DNA from: a virus
Direction: 5' to 3' (one strand)
DNA length: 38,289 nt
IMG/VR virus record: IMGVR_UViG_3300048835_000175
Span: 1-38,289 of that record
Under the pieces are notes generated by a model. That model did no database searches and was not told the origin of the DNA. It saw only the letters and a program-made list of their open reading frames with translations. Positions 23,246 to 30,085 of this stretch are shown here, piece by piece. Position 1 is the first letter of the stretch, and the number at the start of each line of letters is the position of its first letter. The translations under genes and the position numbers were made by a program.

Positions 23246-23673
23246 GAGGCGTCTCCTGAAAGTAGTTCATCCCAAGTCGGGCCGCAGGCATTTCCGTACA
23301 ATACTGCTTGGAACAACGCGATGCGGTCATCCTTCTCTAGCAAGTTGAAGCGTTTCGCTATGCTGGTAGCAGCCAAGAAGCGACGGTGAAATTCTTTGTC
23401 CGTGGTCAGCACTAGGTTTAGTTCGCCGTTGCGGTAAGAGCGGAAGCCGACGCCTTCGTTGAGCGCGTTGGCGTAGTGTTCGCAGCCGTCAAACTCCCAG
23501 CCGAGAAGCTCTAGGTCGAACAGCAAGTCAGGCCAGGCTTCTTCACTGACGTAGCACAGCACGTCCTGGTCCGTGTCGGTCGGCGGCGGGCTGCACGTAA
23601 CGCGGGAGCCTACAAGCGTCACTGCTACGCAATAGGCTTCCAGGCAGTCCGGCAGTTCGACCTCGGCGTTCAC
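23242..23673 (-). CDS. Nucleotidyltransferase-like protein
   Basis: A 143-residue protein starting at GTG 23673 in a GTGA overlap. Residues 20-40 (LVGSRVTCSPPPTDTDQDVL) carry the Pol-beta-type nucleotidyltransferase pattern: Gly22-Ser23, then Asp33-X-Asp35 (and Asp37) after a short loop. ELNLVLTTD near residue 88 could supply the third strand acid. The C-terminal half (FHRRFLAATSIAKRFNLLEK) is helical. Such proteins add nucleotides to protein, RNA or small molecules. The motif is visible; the target is unknown. Confidence 0.65.
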   Translation of the reverse strand: MNAEVELPDCLEAYCVAVTLVGSRVTCSPPPTDTDQDVLCYVSEEAWPDLLFDLELLGWEFDGCEHYANALNEGVGFRSYRNGELNLVLTTDKEFHRRFLAATSIAKRFNLLEKDDRIALFQAVLYGNACGPTWDELLSGDAS

Positions 23674-24557
23674 TTGAACGTCTCCACAAACTTGACCATT
23701 TTTGCGCGGGTCTTCTTCAGCTCGGCGGCCCACTTGTCCCACGCTTTCGTGTCGATGCACTTCTCGATCTCCTTGAGCGCGACGGCGTTCAAGATGTCCG
23801 GCGGCAGCGCGTCCAGCTCCCAGCTCGACTCGCCGAACTTCCGGCGGTAGCTGACGAACCGCGAGTCGGTCGTCTTCGCAGGATTGGGCGGCGGGCTCAG
23901 TTCTTCGATCTGGTTGAAGTTCAGCGCCAAGCGCTTGAGCTTGAACCGCGCGTAGCCGCTGAAGAGGTCGAACCGCTCTTCCAGGTCGCGCGTCATGTCG
24001 ATGCCGCTCGGGTCGTGGTCGCCGAAGTGCAGCAGCGTGATCTCCTTGACGCTCTTCGAGTAGCTGTTGCCGTTGAGCGTGGTCTCGGCGAACTCGCGCA
24101 CGACGGACGCGCTCGGGTAGCCGCGTGCGGCCAGGAGCGGGATGTCGTACGTGCGGCACAACCGCTGGAACACACCGGAGAGCGCTTCTTTCTCGACGAT
24201 CAAGAACACGCGCTCTTCCTGCGTCGCCCGCGGGTCGGTGTGGTACTGCTCAGCCGCGCCGCGCAGGATGTCCTTGGGTTCGGTCCAGCGGTTGCGGCCG
24301 ACGAACGAACGCGTGCGGTCCTCGATGGCGTCCCAATCAATCAGGCCCGCGATGCGCGCGTCGTTGACGATGCCGGCGACGTTCTTGTAGGACTTCTCGG
24401 TGTTCTCGATGATCGCGCGAGCGACTAGCTGATAGAAAAGCTGGCGAACCGTCAACACATAGCCCTGCGCTATGTACTCTTCGATTATCGAGTTCATCTG
24501 TTCGATCAACTTGAGCGTAGACTTGCGGAAACTGATTTCGCGATAGCGCTGCTTCAT
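23670..24557 (-). CDS. Spo11/topoisomerase VI-A-like TOPRIM protein
   Basis: A 295-residue protein. ATG 24557 is preferred: it sits in an ATGA overlap and follows AGGAAAA; an ATG 19 codons upstream lies inside the neighbouring gene. The TOPRIM part has acidic residues Glu122/Glu124 (LIVEKEALSG) and Asp180-X-Asp182 (HFGDHDPSGIDM). Upstream, VRQLFYQLVARAI (35-47) resembles the catalytic-Tyr helix of Spo11/Top6A, with Tyr42 80 residues before the TOPRIM Glu. That order and spacing are like Top6A. No B-subunit ATPase gene is visible. It may cut or bind DNA ends. Confidence 0.72.
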   Translation of the reverse strand: MKQRYREISFRKSTLKLIEQMNSIIEEYIAQGYVLTVRQLFYQLVARAIIENTEKSYKNVAGIVNDARIAGLIDWDAIEDRTRSFVGRNRWTEPKDILRGAAEQYHTDPRATQEERVFLIVEKEALSGVFQRLCRTYDIPLLAARGYPSASVVREFAETTLNGNSYSKSVKEITLLHFGDHDPSGIDMTRDLEERFDLFSGYARFKLKRLALNFNQIEELSPPPNPAKTTDSRFVSYRRKFGESSWELDALPPDILNAVALKEIEKCIDTKAWDKWAAELKKTRAKMVKFVETFK

Positions 24558-25036
24558 GGCTTTTTCCTGTCGGCGGACCTGTTGCTGGATTTGAGATTGC
24601 GCAGCTTTTCCCAATACTCGCTGCGCCGTTGTTCTAGCTCTTCGCTAACCGTGTCGCCCCCTCCGTTGCCGCCTCGTTTAGCTAGAGGCAAACGCAGGAA
24701 GTCCAGCGCGGTCAACGCCTCTTCTCGTTTCGTTACAAACCACGGGAGCAGTGCTTCTAGCACGGTCTCTGCGTCGCCTGCATTGCAGAACCAAACGTAC
24801 GCCGAAGAGTAGTGCGCGTGCTGCTTCTGCTGCGAGTGCAGCGTCCCGACGCCAGTCAGCTCGCGGCACCGGAGCACTGTCGGCAAATGGCACATGCTCA
24901 CTTTCAATATCAGGCGGTAGTTGTAGCTGATCGACGCGTTGTGCGGCTGCGGGTTTCTCCGGGTGAGGCTTATGCAGCCTTCGCCGTCAATCAGCCCTGC
25001 GAGCCACGCCAGTTGTTCGCGTCGGTCAGTTCGCAT
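24554..25036 (-). CDS. LAGLIDADG-family homing endonuclease-like protein
   Basis: A 160-residue protein with a single motif, WLAGLIDGEGCISL (residues 11-24), where Asp17/Glu19 would bind metal at the dimer interface. One motif means it would act as a homodimer. KVSMCHLPTVLRCRELTGVG and a loop with QQKQHAHYSSAYVWF fit the DNA-binding saddle. It overlaps the small acidic gene by 11 bases and the TOPRIM gene by 3, so it is embedded in the operon, not in an intron or intein. It might favour its own spread among related phages. Confidence 0.8.
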   Translation of the reverse strand: MRTDRREQLAWLAGLIDGEGCISLTRRNPQPHNASISYNYRLILKVSMCHLPTVLRCRELTGVGTLHSQQKQHAHYSSAYVWFCNAGDAETVLEALLPWFVTKREEALTALDFLRLPLAKRGGNGGGDTVSEELEQRRSEYWEKLRNLKSSNRSADRKKP

Positions 25037-25223
25037 TTGAGTCTTCGCCCCCGTCGTTTTCCCAATAGGACATTTCGTCGTCGGCAGCTTCTTCGGGGCT
25101 GCTGTCGTAGTCATGGTCGTCCGCGCCTGCCTCGAAACATGCGCTGGCGCCTTCCGCGTCGACGCCGCAAGCAACCATGCGTGCGACGTAGCGGGCTTTC
25201 CACTGGTCTCTATCTTGGCTCAT
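25026..25223 (-). CDS. Small acidic protein
   Basis: A 65-residue protein starting at ATG in an ATGA overlap with the methyltransferase gene. The N-terminus is a helix (DQWKARYVARMVACGVDAEGA); residues 32-65 are very acidic (DDHDYDSSPEEAADDEMSYW). DNA-mimic anti-defence proteins can look like this, but nothing else supports that. Family not recognised. Confidence 0.65.
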   Translation of the reverse strand: MSQDRDQWKARYVARMVACGVDAEGASACFEAGADDHDYDSSPEEAADDEMSYWENDGGEDSNAN

Positions 25224-25870
25224 CTCGGTGCTCCTGGTGAATTTACTTTGTGTACCGCGTAGGCGAACCCCATAGGGGTCGCGCTTCTAAAATTTGCGCG
25301 TTCGTCGCCGGGGGGCGCTTTGTGAATGCGGTCGTCCGGGGGCCCAATATTCTTCAAGCGGAAAGGCGGCGGCATCACGAATCCCCCCCCCGTCCAAAGC
25401 CACGTTTCTTTTTTGTAGTTATCTTCAGACACGTAGCCGGTGTAGTCGTAAGGCTGGAACTTGTGTTGTGCTTTTCCGAAAATGCGGCTAAAAGCACTTT
25501 TCGGGTTTTCAAACATCCACGGCGCTCCTGACAACGCGCCTATCGTCCTACATTGTTCCGCGACTATGGCGGCGCGTGCCTGAAAGTAAGGGTCTGCTTT
25601 ACGTTTGCGCGACCACCAGCGCGTCCCGCTGAGCGATACATCGGTACACGGCGGAAAACCAGCAACAAACACCAATCGGTCTGCGCGCAAAACGTTTCCT
25701 ATCTGCGCGAAACACTGGTCAATAGTTGCACCTACGCGCGTAATGCGGCCGTCTCGACTTAGCCCGCGCGGGTGCTGCGGGTCAACCAAGACGATGCGAT
25801 AGCCTGCTTCGAGCCAAGGTCGCCCCATATGGCCCGTAAGGTCGCACAGGAACAAAGCTACGTCTCTCAT
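25220..25870 (-). CDS. DNA C5-cytosine methyltransferase
   Basis: A 216-residue enzyme. ATG 25870 has AGGAG 7 bases upstream; a GTG one codon before is too close to it. It has the C5-methyltransferase elements: a SAM-site strand and loop (ALFLCDLTGHMGRPW, 5-19), the catalytic Cys75 in GFPPCTDVS, the ENPKS motif (121-125), and a closing TPMGFAYAVHKVN segment. It is short: there is little room for a target-recognition domain, and a QxRxR motif is not evident. It may protect phage DNA against host restriction. Confidence 0.85.
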   Translation of the reverse strand: MRDVALFLCDLTGHMGRPWLEAGYRIVLVDPQHPRGLSRDGRITRVGATIDQCFAQIGNVLRADRLVFVAGFPPCTDVSLSGTRWWSRKRKADPYFQARAAIVAEQCRTIGALSGAPWMFENPKSAFSRIFGKAQHKFQPYDYTGYVSEDNYKKETWLWTGGGFVMPPPFRLKNIGPPDDRIHKAPPGDERANFRSATPMGFAYAVHKVNSPGAPR

Positions 25871-25880
25871 CACAGTGCTC

Positions 25881-26459
25881 CTAGTGAACGATCTTCGCGC
25901 TGCCGAACAACAGGCGTTGCTTAACCAGGTCGGTGCGGAGGATCTGCTCGGCGACTGGCACCTGGACGTTGGTTCGCGCCATGCGGCGGTAATACTCGAA
26001 CGGCGGCACGATGCCGGTGACGAAGCGGCAGATGGCGCGAACGATCTCGGCAGAGTTCAGCTCGAAAAACGTGCCGGTCATCACGTCGCTGCGCATGCGT
26101 AGGCTGTTCGCCAGCTCGACCAGCTGCTTTTCCGCGCTGCGCACATTGAGCGGCGGGTTGACGTTGAGCCGCTTCATCGAGTGCTCGACCTCATGCGCAG
26201 GTCGGTGGACGATGATGTACTTCGCGCCGGGGAAGCGGACAACCAGCTTGTCGAAGAAGAACAACGCGGCCACGTCGGCGATGAAAATGTTGCCGGGCGT
26301 GGAGATGTCGTCGATCTTGCGGCCCAACTCTTCGATGCTCGCGCACTGCTGCAACGGGTTGTGCCAGGACGCCGCGCAGTACGGACGCATGAACTGCGCG
26401 AGCCAGGCGCTACGGCTGCGCGGGAGGCACAGCAGGAAGGTGACGTGGTTGTAGCTCAT
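25881..26459 (-). CDS. Sulfotransferase-like protein
   Basis: A 192-residue protein; ATG in an ATGA overlap with AAGGAG just upstream. Residues 9-20 (LLCLPRSRSAWL) match the 5'-phosphosulfate-binding loop of PAPS-dependent sulfotransferases, and YIIVHRPAHEVEHSMKRL (81-98) matches the 3'-phosphate-binding strand and helix, with Arg86 and Ser94. Similar proteins occur in other phage genomes. The acceptor is unknown: a host glycan, a metabolite or a nucleotide are all possible. It might also only bind PAPS or PAP. Confidence 0.72.
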   Translation of the reverse strand: MSYNHVTFLLCLPRSRSAWLAQFMRPYCAASWHNPLQQCASIEELGRKIDDISTPGNIFIADVAALFFFDKLVVRFPGAKYIIVHRPAHEVEHSMKRLNVNPPLNVRSAEKQLVELANSLRMRSDVMTGTFFELNSAEIVRAICRFVTGIVPPFEYYRRMARTNVQVPVAEQILRTDLVKQRLLFGSAKIVH

Positions 26460-26818
26460 GCGTTCTCCTTCGCTTCGAGCGCTTCCGCCAGTTGGCGCCA
26501 GTTCGTCATGTACTCAACAGCTTTAGCGAATGTCCACGCGTGCGTGTAGTCCTCTTCGCAGGTAACGTGGTCGGCGGTGATGCGGCCTCGAACTTTCGTG
26601 CGCGTCCATTCGATGCTGAGAACCCGCTTCCGCCAACCGACCTTCAGTACGCCGTACTTCGTCGTAACCAGGAACCACGGCGGCACAGACACGTAGACGG
26701 GCGGCCAATAGCCGTTGACGATCTCGTCGACATGCAGAATTTCGATGCCGGCGAGCAGAAAGACCGCGCGCAGCTCAGCCTCGGTGATGCGCGGAAGAGG
26801 CTTGGCGTCACCGGACAT
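26456..26818 (-). CDS. Hypothetical protein
   Basis: A 120-residue protein. ATG 26818 follows GGAG and overlaps the MazG-like gene by 11 bases. It has a helix (ITEAELRAVFLLAGIEILHV), a beta region (VYVSVPPWFLVTTKYGVLKV, WRKRVLSIEWTRTKVRG) and a C-terminal helix (WTFAKAVEYMTNWRQLAEAL). Family not recognised. The mixed fold and tight coupling with MazG-like and sulfotransferase-like genes are all that can be said. Confidence 0.65.
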   Translation of the reverse strand: MSGDAKPLPRITEAELRAVFLLAGIEILHVDEIVNGYWPPVYVSVPPWFLVTTKYGVLKVGWRKRVLSIEWTRTKVRGRITADHVTCEEDYTHAWTFAKAVEYMTNWRQLAEALEAKENA

Positions 26819-27464
26819 CGCCGTCTCCGTGCAGCGTGCCGCGCTCGACGCGGCCCTGGAGCTTGTCGACGTTCGAGCGCAGCAGCGACACGTAGCCGCC
26901 GTTGATGCCGACCACGGGCGCGGTGCGCTCAGCAAAGTGGTAGCTGACGGCGATGAACTGGCTCAGGCTGGTTTCCAGTTCTTCCATCTTCTCGGCGGCT
27001 TTTGCGGGCGACCACATGGCGCCGTCGCGCAGCATCTTCTTGACGACGCCTTGCACCAGGCCCGCGTGCTTCGAGAGCTTCATCGTCAGGTCCAGGCCCG
27101 ACATGATGTTGCGCTCATCGGGGCCGAGGCCGAGATAGATTTCTTCCGCCGTGGAGACCAACATCGGGAAAGACATGATGTCAGGCAGCTCCGCGCACAA
27201 ACGCGCCGCGTACCACTGGCAGTCGCCGAGTTCTTTCCAGCCGCGCTCGTACTGCGCCTGCCGCTGCTCGCTCGGAATCTCGAACACTTCGGCCAGTTCG
27301 CCGGTCTCGTTGCCGAGGCCGAGCGCGCAATAGACCAGGCCGCCCTGCTCGCCGACGCCGGGGTAGGTCGCGGTCGACTCGGTGAACAGCACGTAGTTGG
27401 TAGCGGCCTGGCGCAGCGCGAGGCCGGTGACGTTGTTTCGCTTCTTGAGGGACAAGGTGTTCAT
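26808..27464 (-). CDS. MazG-like nucleoside triphosphate pyrophosphohydrolase
   Basis: A 218-residue protein starting at the ATG of an ATGA overlap; the longer open frame upstream is a shadow of neighbouring genes. It has the MazG-type metal-binding pattern ExxE(12-28)ExxD: Glu53/Glu56 in GNETGELAEV and Glu78/Asp81 in WKELGDCQWYAA. MazG-like enzymes hydrolyse (d)NTPs and, in some phages, are thought to alter ppGpp or nucleotide pools. The C-terminal part (LSKHAGLVQGVVKKMLRD) is helical and may complete the four-helix dimer. Confidence 0.8.
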   Translation of the reverse strand: MNTLSLKKRNNVTGLALRQAATNYVLFTESTATYPGVGEQGGLVYCALGLGNETGELAEVFEIPSEQRQAQYERGWKELGDCQWYAARLCAELPDIMSFPMLVSTAEEIYLGLGPDERNIMSGLDLTMKLSKHAGLVQGVVKKMLRDGAMWSPAKAAEKMEELETSLSQFIAVSYHFAERTAPVVGINGGYVSLLRSNVDKLQGRVERGTLHGDGDVR

Positions 27465-27712
27465 TGCAGTGGGTGCTCCGTGAGGTTTAGGAACTCGATG
27501 AACTCGATGAGGTCGCGCGGGTCCGGTTCGTCGGCGCCCCACACGTAGCCTCGGTAGTCGACGGTGCCGAGGGGCGGCTCTGCGTAGACGGTGCCGTCTT
27601 CCGGTTGGTATTCGACAAGGACGTTGAACCTGCCTGCCTGCAACAACTTCAGCCGCACGATGGCGACCTCCGTTCCGTTGCGACACAGGAAGACCGCGTC
27701 CGGGAGCATCAC
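27461..27712 (-). CDS. Hypothetical small protein
   Basis: An 83-residue protein starting at GTG 27712 (GTGA overlap), with GGAG 11 bases upstream; an ATG is the next codon. It is beta-rich at first (EVAIVRLKLLQAGRFNVLVE) and has an acidic C-terminal helix (PRDLIEFIEFLNLTE). Aromatic and Pro residues cluster around YRGYVWGADEPDP. Family not recognised. Confidence 0.62.
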   Translation of the reverse strand: MMLPDAVFLCRNGTEVAIVRLKLLQAGRFNVLVEYQPEDGTVYAEPPLGTVDYRGYVWGADEPDPRDLIEFIEFLNLTEHPLQ

Positions 27713-28173
27713 GGCAGCAAAGTCTCCGCGAAGTCCGCGCTGTGCTCGACGCGGAACTCTTTGATGCCGTCGTCCAGGACCAACGACGGTTCGCCTTTCG
27801 CCGGACGCAGCAGCACGAAGTCACGGCCACGCACGGCTTCGACTTCGCGAATCAACTCGCCGGTCACGGGGTTCTTGAAGACGACGAAGACCTTCAGCGC
27901 GTCGGGCGTCTCGCGGCCCAGGCGGCGCTCGTGCTTGATCGTGCGCTGCGCGGACTTGCCGCCCATGATCTTCGCGAGCTTCTTGGCGACGGTGCCGATC
28001 TCTTCATTGGCGACCACGTTGCCCTTGATCGTGCGGTTCTTGCGGTTCTCGGTGACGCGGTCGCGCGCAGCCAGGCCCGCGTAGTAGCGGCGGTCAACTT
28101 GCGACATCTTCTCCGCATGCGTGAGCGGGACGGGCTGGCTCATGTCGATAGGGAAGCTGGCGGAATTTTGCAT
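27709..28173 (-). CDS. Hypothetical protein
   Basis: A 154-residue protein. The ATG at 28173 is chosen because AAGGAG lies 5 bases upstream; an in-frame start 12 codons earlier would fall inside a terminator hairpin. The first half is basic and helical (KMSQVDRRYYAGLAARDRVT, TVAKKLAKIMGGKSAQRTIK), possibly nucleic-acid binding. The second half is beta (ALKVFVVFKNPVTGELIREV, DFVLLRP). It is the first gene after an intrinsic terminator in the operon, so its level may be lower than that of the upstream genes. Family not recognised. Confidence 0.68.
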   Translation of the reverse strand: MQNSASFPIDMSQPVPLTHAEKMSQVDRRYYAGLAARDRVTENRKNRTIKGNVVANEEIGTVAKKLAKIMGGKSAQRTIKHERRLGRETPDALKVFVVFKNPVTGELIREVEAVRGRDFVLLRPAKGEPSLVLDDGIKEFRVEHSADFAETLLP

Positions 28174-28190
28174 GGAGACTCCTTCGGAAA

Positions 28191-28226
28191 TAAAAAGCGG
28201 CCCGGTCACAGAATGACAAGGCCGCT
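28191..28226 (-). terminator. Intrinsic terminator inside the leftward operon
   Basis: On the minus strand AGCGGCC (28226-28220) pairs with GGCCGCT (28202-28196), with an inner GTCA/TGAC pairing, and is followed by TTTTTA (28195-28191 and on). It lies just after the histone-like gene and would make that gene's mRNA more abundant than the downstream genes. Confidence 0.78.
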
Positions 28227-28249
28227 GTAGGTTGTGCTGCCTGCGCCGA

Positions 28250-28591
28250 TTACTTCCTGGCGACGAACTTCGTGCTCTTCTGCACGCTGCCGCTCTTCGC
28301 CGAGCGGAAGATCGTGATGATCGTGCCGGCTTCGGCCATGATGCTCGCGTCTTCGATGGCGGCGCCTTCGCTGCCGAACGGGCCAGCCAGGTTGGCGATC
28401 ATCTTGCCGGTCGGCTTGCCTTCGACGACTTCCGGCGTCTCGATCAGGTACGCGTAGCGCTTACCTTCGACCTTCGGCGCCTTCTGCTTCGCCGGCTTCT
28501 CGCTGGCGACGTTCGCCGGGCGCGTGCTGGCAGTCTTGCGTGCCGTTTTCTTGGCGGGCTTCTTCGTTGCTTTCTTTCGTGCTGCGGCCAT
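28250..28591 (-). CDS. Basic histone H1-like protein
   Basis: A 113-residue protein starting at ATG 28591, with CAGGAG 7 bases upstream. Residues 1-42 are Lys/Ala/Pro/Thr rich with repeated KK and AKK units (RKKATKKPAKKTARKT), like bacterial and eukaryotic H1-type tails that bind DNA without sequence preference. Residues 43-113 look folded (RYAYLIETPEVVEGKPTGKM, GTIITIFRSAKSG). Standing alone between gaps and followed by a terminator, it may be made in quantity. It may coat phage or host DNA. Function inferred from composition. Confidence 0.75.
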   Translation of the reverse strand: MAAARKKATKKPAKKTARKTASTRPANVASEKPAKQKAPKVEGKRYAYLIETPEVVEGKPTGKMIANLAGPFGSEGAAIEDASIMAEAGTIITIFRSAKSGSVQKSTKFVARK

Positions 28592-28651
28592 TGTGTTGCT
28601 CCTGTTGCTAGCCATCGCGGGATTGCGAAGGCGGGTCCGCCGTGGCGGGGG

Positions 28652-28939
28652 TTACTTGCTCAAGCGCGGGACGATCTTTCCGTGTTCCCAGCGGCCGTGC
28701 GTGCCGTCCTCGAAGCGCGGCGTAGCGCGCAGGAAGGGCGCCGCGCAGACCTCGATGTGCTGGCGCACCGGACGCGGCGCCCTGCGGATGTAGAGCCACC
28801 TGGAGAGCGTGCCGGGCTTGGCGAACTTGCGGCTGCTCGCGCGGCCGAGACGCTGCTCGTCGAGTTCGTACTTCGGCTTTTCTCTCGGCGGTGCAAAAAA
28901 GCCCATCGCGGAAGCGGCGCGGGAGAAGAGACTGGTCAT
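28652..28939 (-). CDS. Hypothetical basic protein
   Basis: A 95-residue protein starting at ATG 28939, after AAGGAG spaced about 9 bases. It is rich in Arg and Pro (SSRKFAKPGTLSRWLYIRRA, PRPVRQHIEV) and starts with a short hydrophobic helix (SLFSRAASAMGFF). Family not recognised. The net charge would allow nucleic-acid binding. It lies between the cupin-like gene and the histone-like gene, with small gaps on both sides. Confidence 0.62.
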   Translation of the reverse strand: MTSLFSRAASAMGFFAPPREKPKYELDEQRLGRASSRKFAKPGTLSRWLYIRRAPRPVRQHIEVCAAPFLRATPRFEDGTHGRWEHGKIVPRLSK

Positions 28940-28956
28940 GCGGTGTACTCCTTGGG

Positions 28957-29613
28957 TTAATCGCAGCCAACCGTGGCGTTGGGCTTGGTCGGATGCGGGG
29001 CGAGGTATTCCTCGAAGTCGCGGAAGCCCTCGGGGCAGCGGAAACCCCAGCGCGAGCGACGCGGTCCGGTGAAGAAGAGCGTCATGCACGGCTGGTCGTT
29101 GTTCGGCCCATCGAGCTTGAGGTAGTGCGGATGCGGCATCGGCAGCTTGCGCCAGTCGCCTTCCGTGAAGCGCTGCTCGTAGCGCAGTCTGGTGCCGCCC
29201 AAGACCTCGTCGCGCGTCTGCGAGATCAGCTCGCGACCATCGGTCGGGTGCATCTTCCGGTACAGCGTGTAGTTGTCCTCGGTCTCGCTGTTGTGCTCCT
29301 GCTCGGTGACTTCGTAGTAGCGGCCGATCAGCATGAGCGACCAGGAGTTCCAGGCGTGCGTGTGCAGCGCGCGGTCGTCGTCGCCGTGCACGAAGATGTG
29401 CAGGTAGGCGTTGAACCAGCGGTTGCGCGGGATGAGATGCCAGCGCTGGAGGTACGGGCGCGGCGGGCCGCCGTCGATGCCGTCCAGGTCGATCAGCCGC
29501 GACGGCGGCATGATCTTGGCCCAGGCGCTGAAGAACGCGACGAACAGCTTCCAGAGCATGAGCTTGTTGAGGGTGTCGTAGAAGCGGCGGGACGTGGCGG
29601 GGATGGTCTGCAT
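28957..29613 (-). CDS. Cupin-like protein
   Basis: A 218-residue protein with AAGGA 7 bases before its ATG. The region YLHIFVHGDDDRALHTHAWN, followed by SLMLIGRYYEV, resembles a cupin metal site (H-T-H on one strand, then the G-x-Y-x-E turn). PHPHYLKL near residue 160 could give the third metal ligand. Such proteins in phages are mostly uncharacterised; dioxygenase, isomerase or binding roles are all possible. The N-terminal 35 residues include an amphipathic aromatic helix (LMLWKLFVAFFSAWAK) that may touch membrane. Confidence 0.6.
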   Translation of the reverse strand: MQTIPATSRRFYDTLNKLMLWKLFVAFFSAWAKIMPPSRLIDLDGIDGGPPRPYLQRWHLIPRNRWFNAYLHIFVHGDDDRALHTHAWNSWSLMLIGRYYEVTEQEHNSETEDNYTLYRKMHPTDGRELISQTRDEVLGGTRLRYEQRFTEGDWRKLPMPHPHYLKLDGPNNDQPCMTLFFTGPRRSRWGFRCPEGFRDFEEYLAPHPTKPNATVGCD

Positions 29614-29654
29614 GGCGGTTCCTTGAGAAGTAGGAATGTTACTGCGAGGCGAGA

Positions 29655-29888
29655 TTAACGCCAGGATTTCGGCTTGTCAACATTTTTCCGCGAGTCGGGC
29701 GGGCGGCTCAGCCGGGCCATCCGGGTCTCGCCCTGGAACAGCCGGTCCCGGACCATCTTTTCGGTCACGTGCGGGCAGTGCGCCTTGATCTGCTCGAACG
29801 TCATTTCCTCGCCGTCGATCTTGTAGAGCTTGACGCGCGAGACGGCTTTCACGGTGTAGCTGTCGTCGTCGAACTTCTTGCGGTTCAT
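29655..29888 (-). CDS. Small protein with helix-turn-helix-like segment
   Basis: A 77-residue basic protein starting at the ATG of an ATGA overlap with the zinc-ribbon gene. Residues 19-53 (VKLYKIDGEEMTFEQIKAHC, then PHVTEKMVRDRLFQGET) have the layout of a small DNA-binding helix-turn-helix, with a short leading strand often seen in phage and endonuclease-linked motifs. The C-terminus is basic. It may be a transcription regulator. The motif call is by eye. Confidence 0.6.
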   Translation of the reverse strand: MNRKKFDDDSYTVKAVSRVKLYKIDGEEMTFEQIKAHCPHVTEKMVRDRLFQGETRMARLSRPPDSRKNVDKPKSWR

Positions 29889-30085
29889 TCCTCGATCTCC
29901 ATGTTCCACTTCTGGCCGCAGTCTTCGCACACGTAGTCGCGCGTCTCCGCGAAATGCTCTGTCAGCGTTTCACCGTTGAGCCGGTAGATGCGCTCCGATG
30001 GCGGTATCTCGACGTATCGAACGTCGTGCGACGAACCGCATTTCGGGCAAGTCGTGCCCGTCTTATCTTGGGTGAACAAAATCAC
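29885..30085 (-). CDS. Zinc-ribbon protein
   Basis: A 66-residue protein starting at GTG 30085 in a GTGA overlap. Two CxxC knuckles, CPKCG (Cys13/Cys16) and CEDCG (Cys53/Cys56), flank a beta region, the layout of a zinc ribbon of about 45 residues. Such small ribbons bind nucleic acid or RNA polymerase. Its partner may be the adjoining helix-turn-helix gene. The exact role is unknown. Confidence 0.72.
   Translation of the reverse strand: MILFTQDKTGTTCPKCGSSHDVRYVEIPPSERIYRLNGETLTEHFAETRDYVCEDCGQKWNMEIEE

Noticed and set aside
23674-24159. N-terminal extension of the nucleotidyltransferase-like gene
   Set aside because: The extra frame is antisense-free but lies wholly inside the TOPRIM gene on the same strand and is Arg/Ala/Pro low-complexity shadow; the GTGA overlap gives a better start at 23673.
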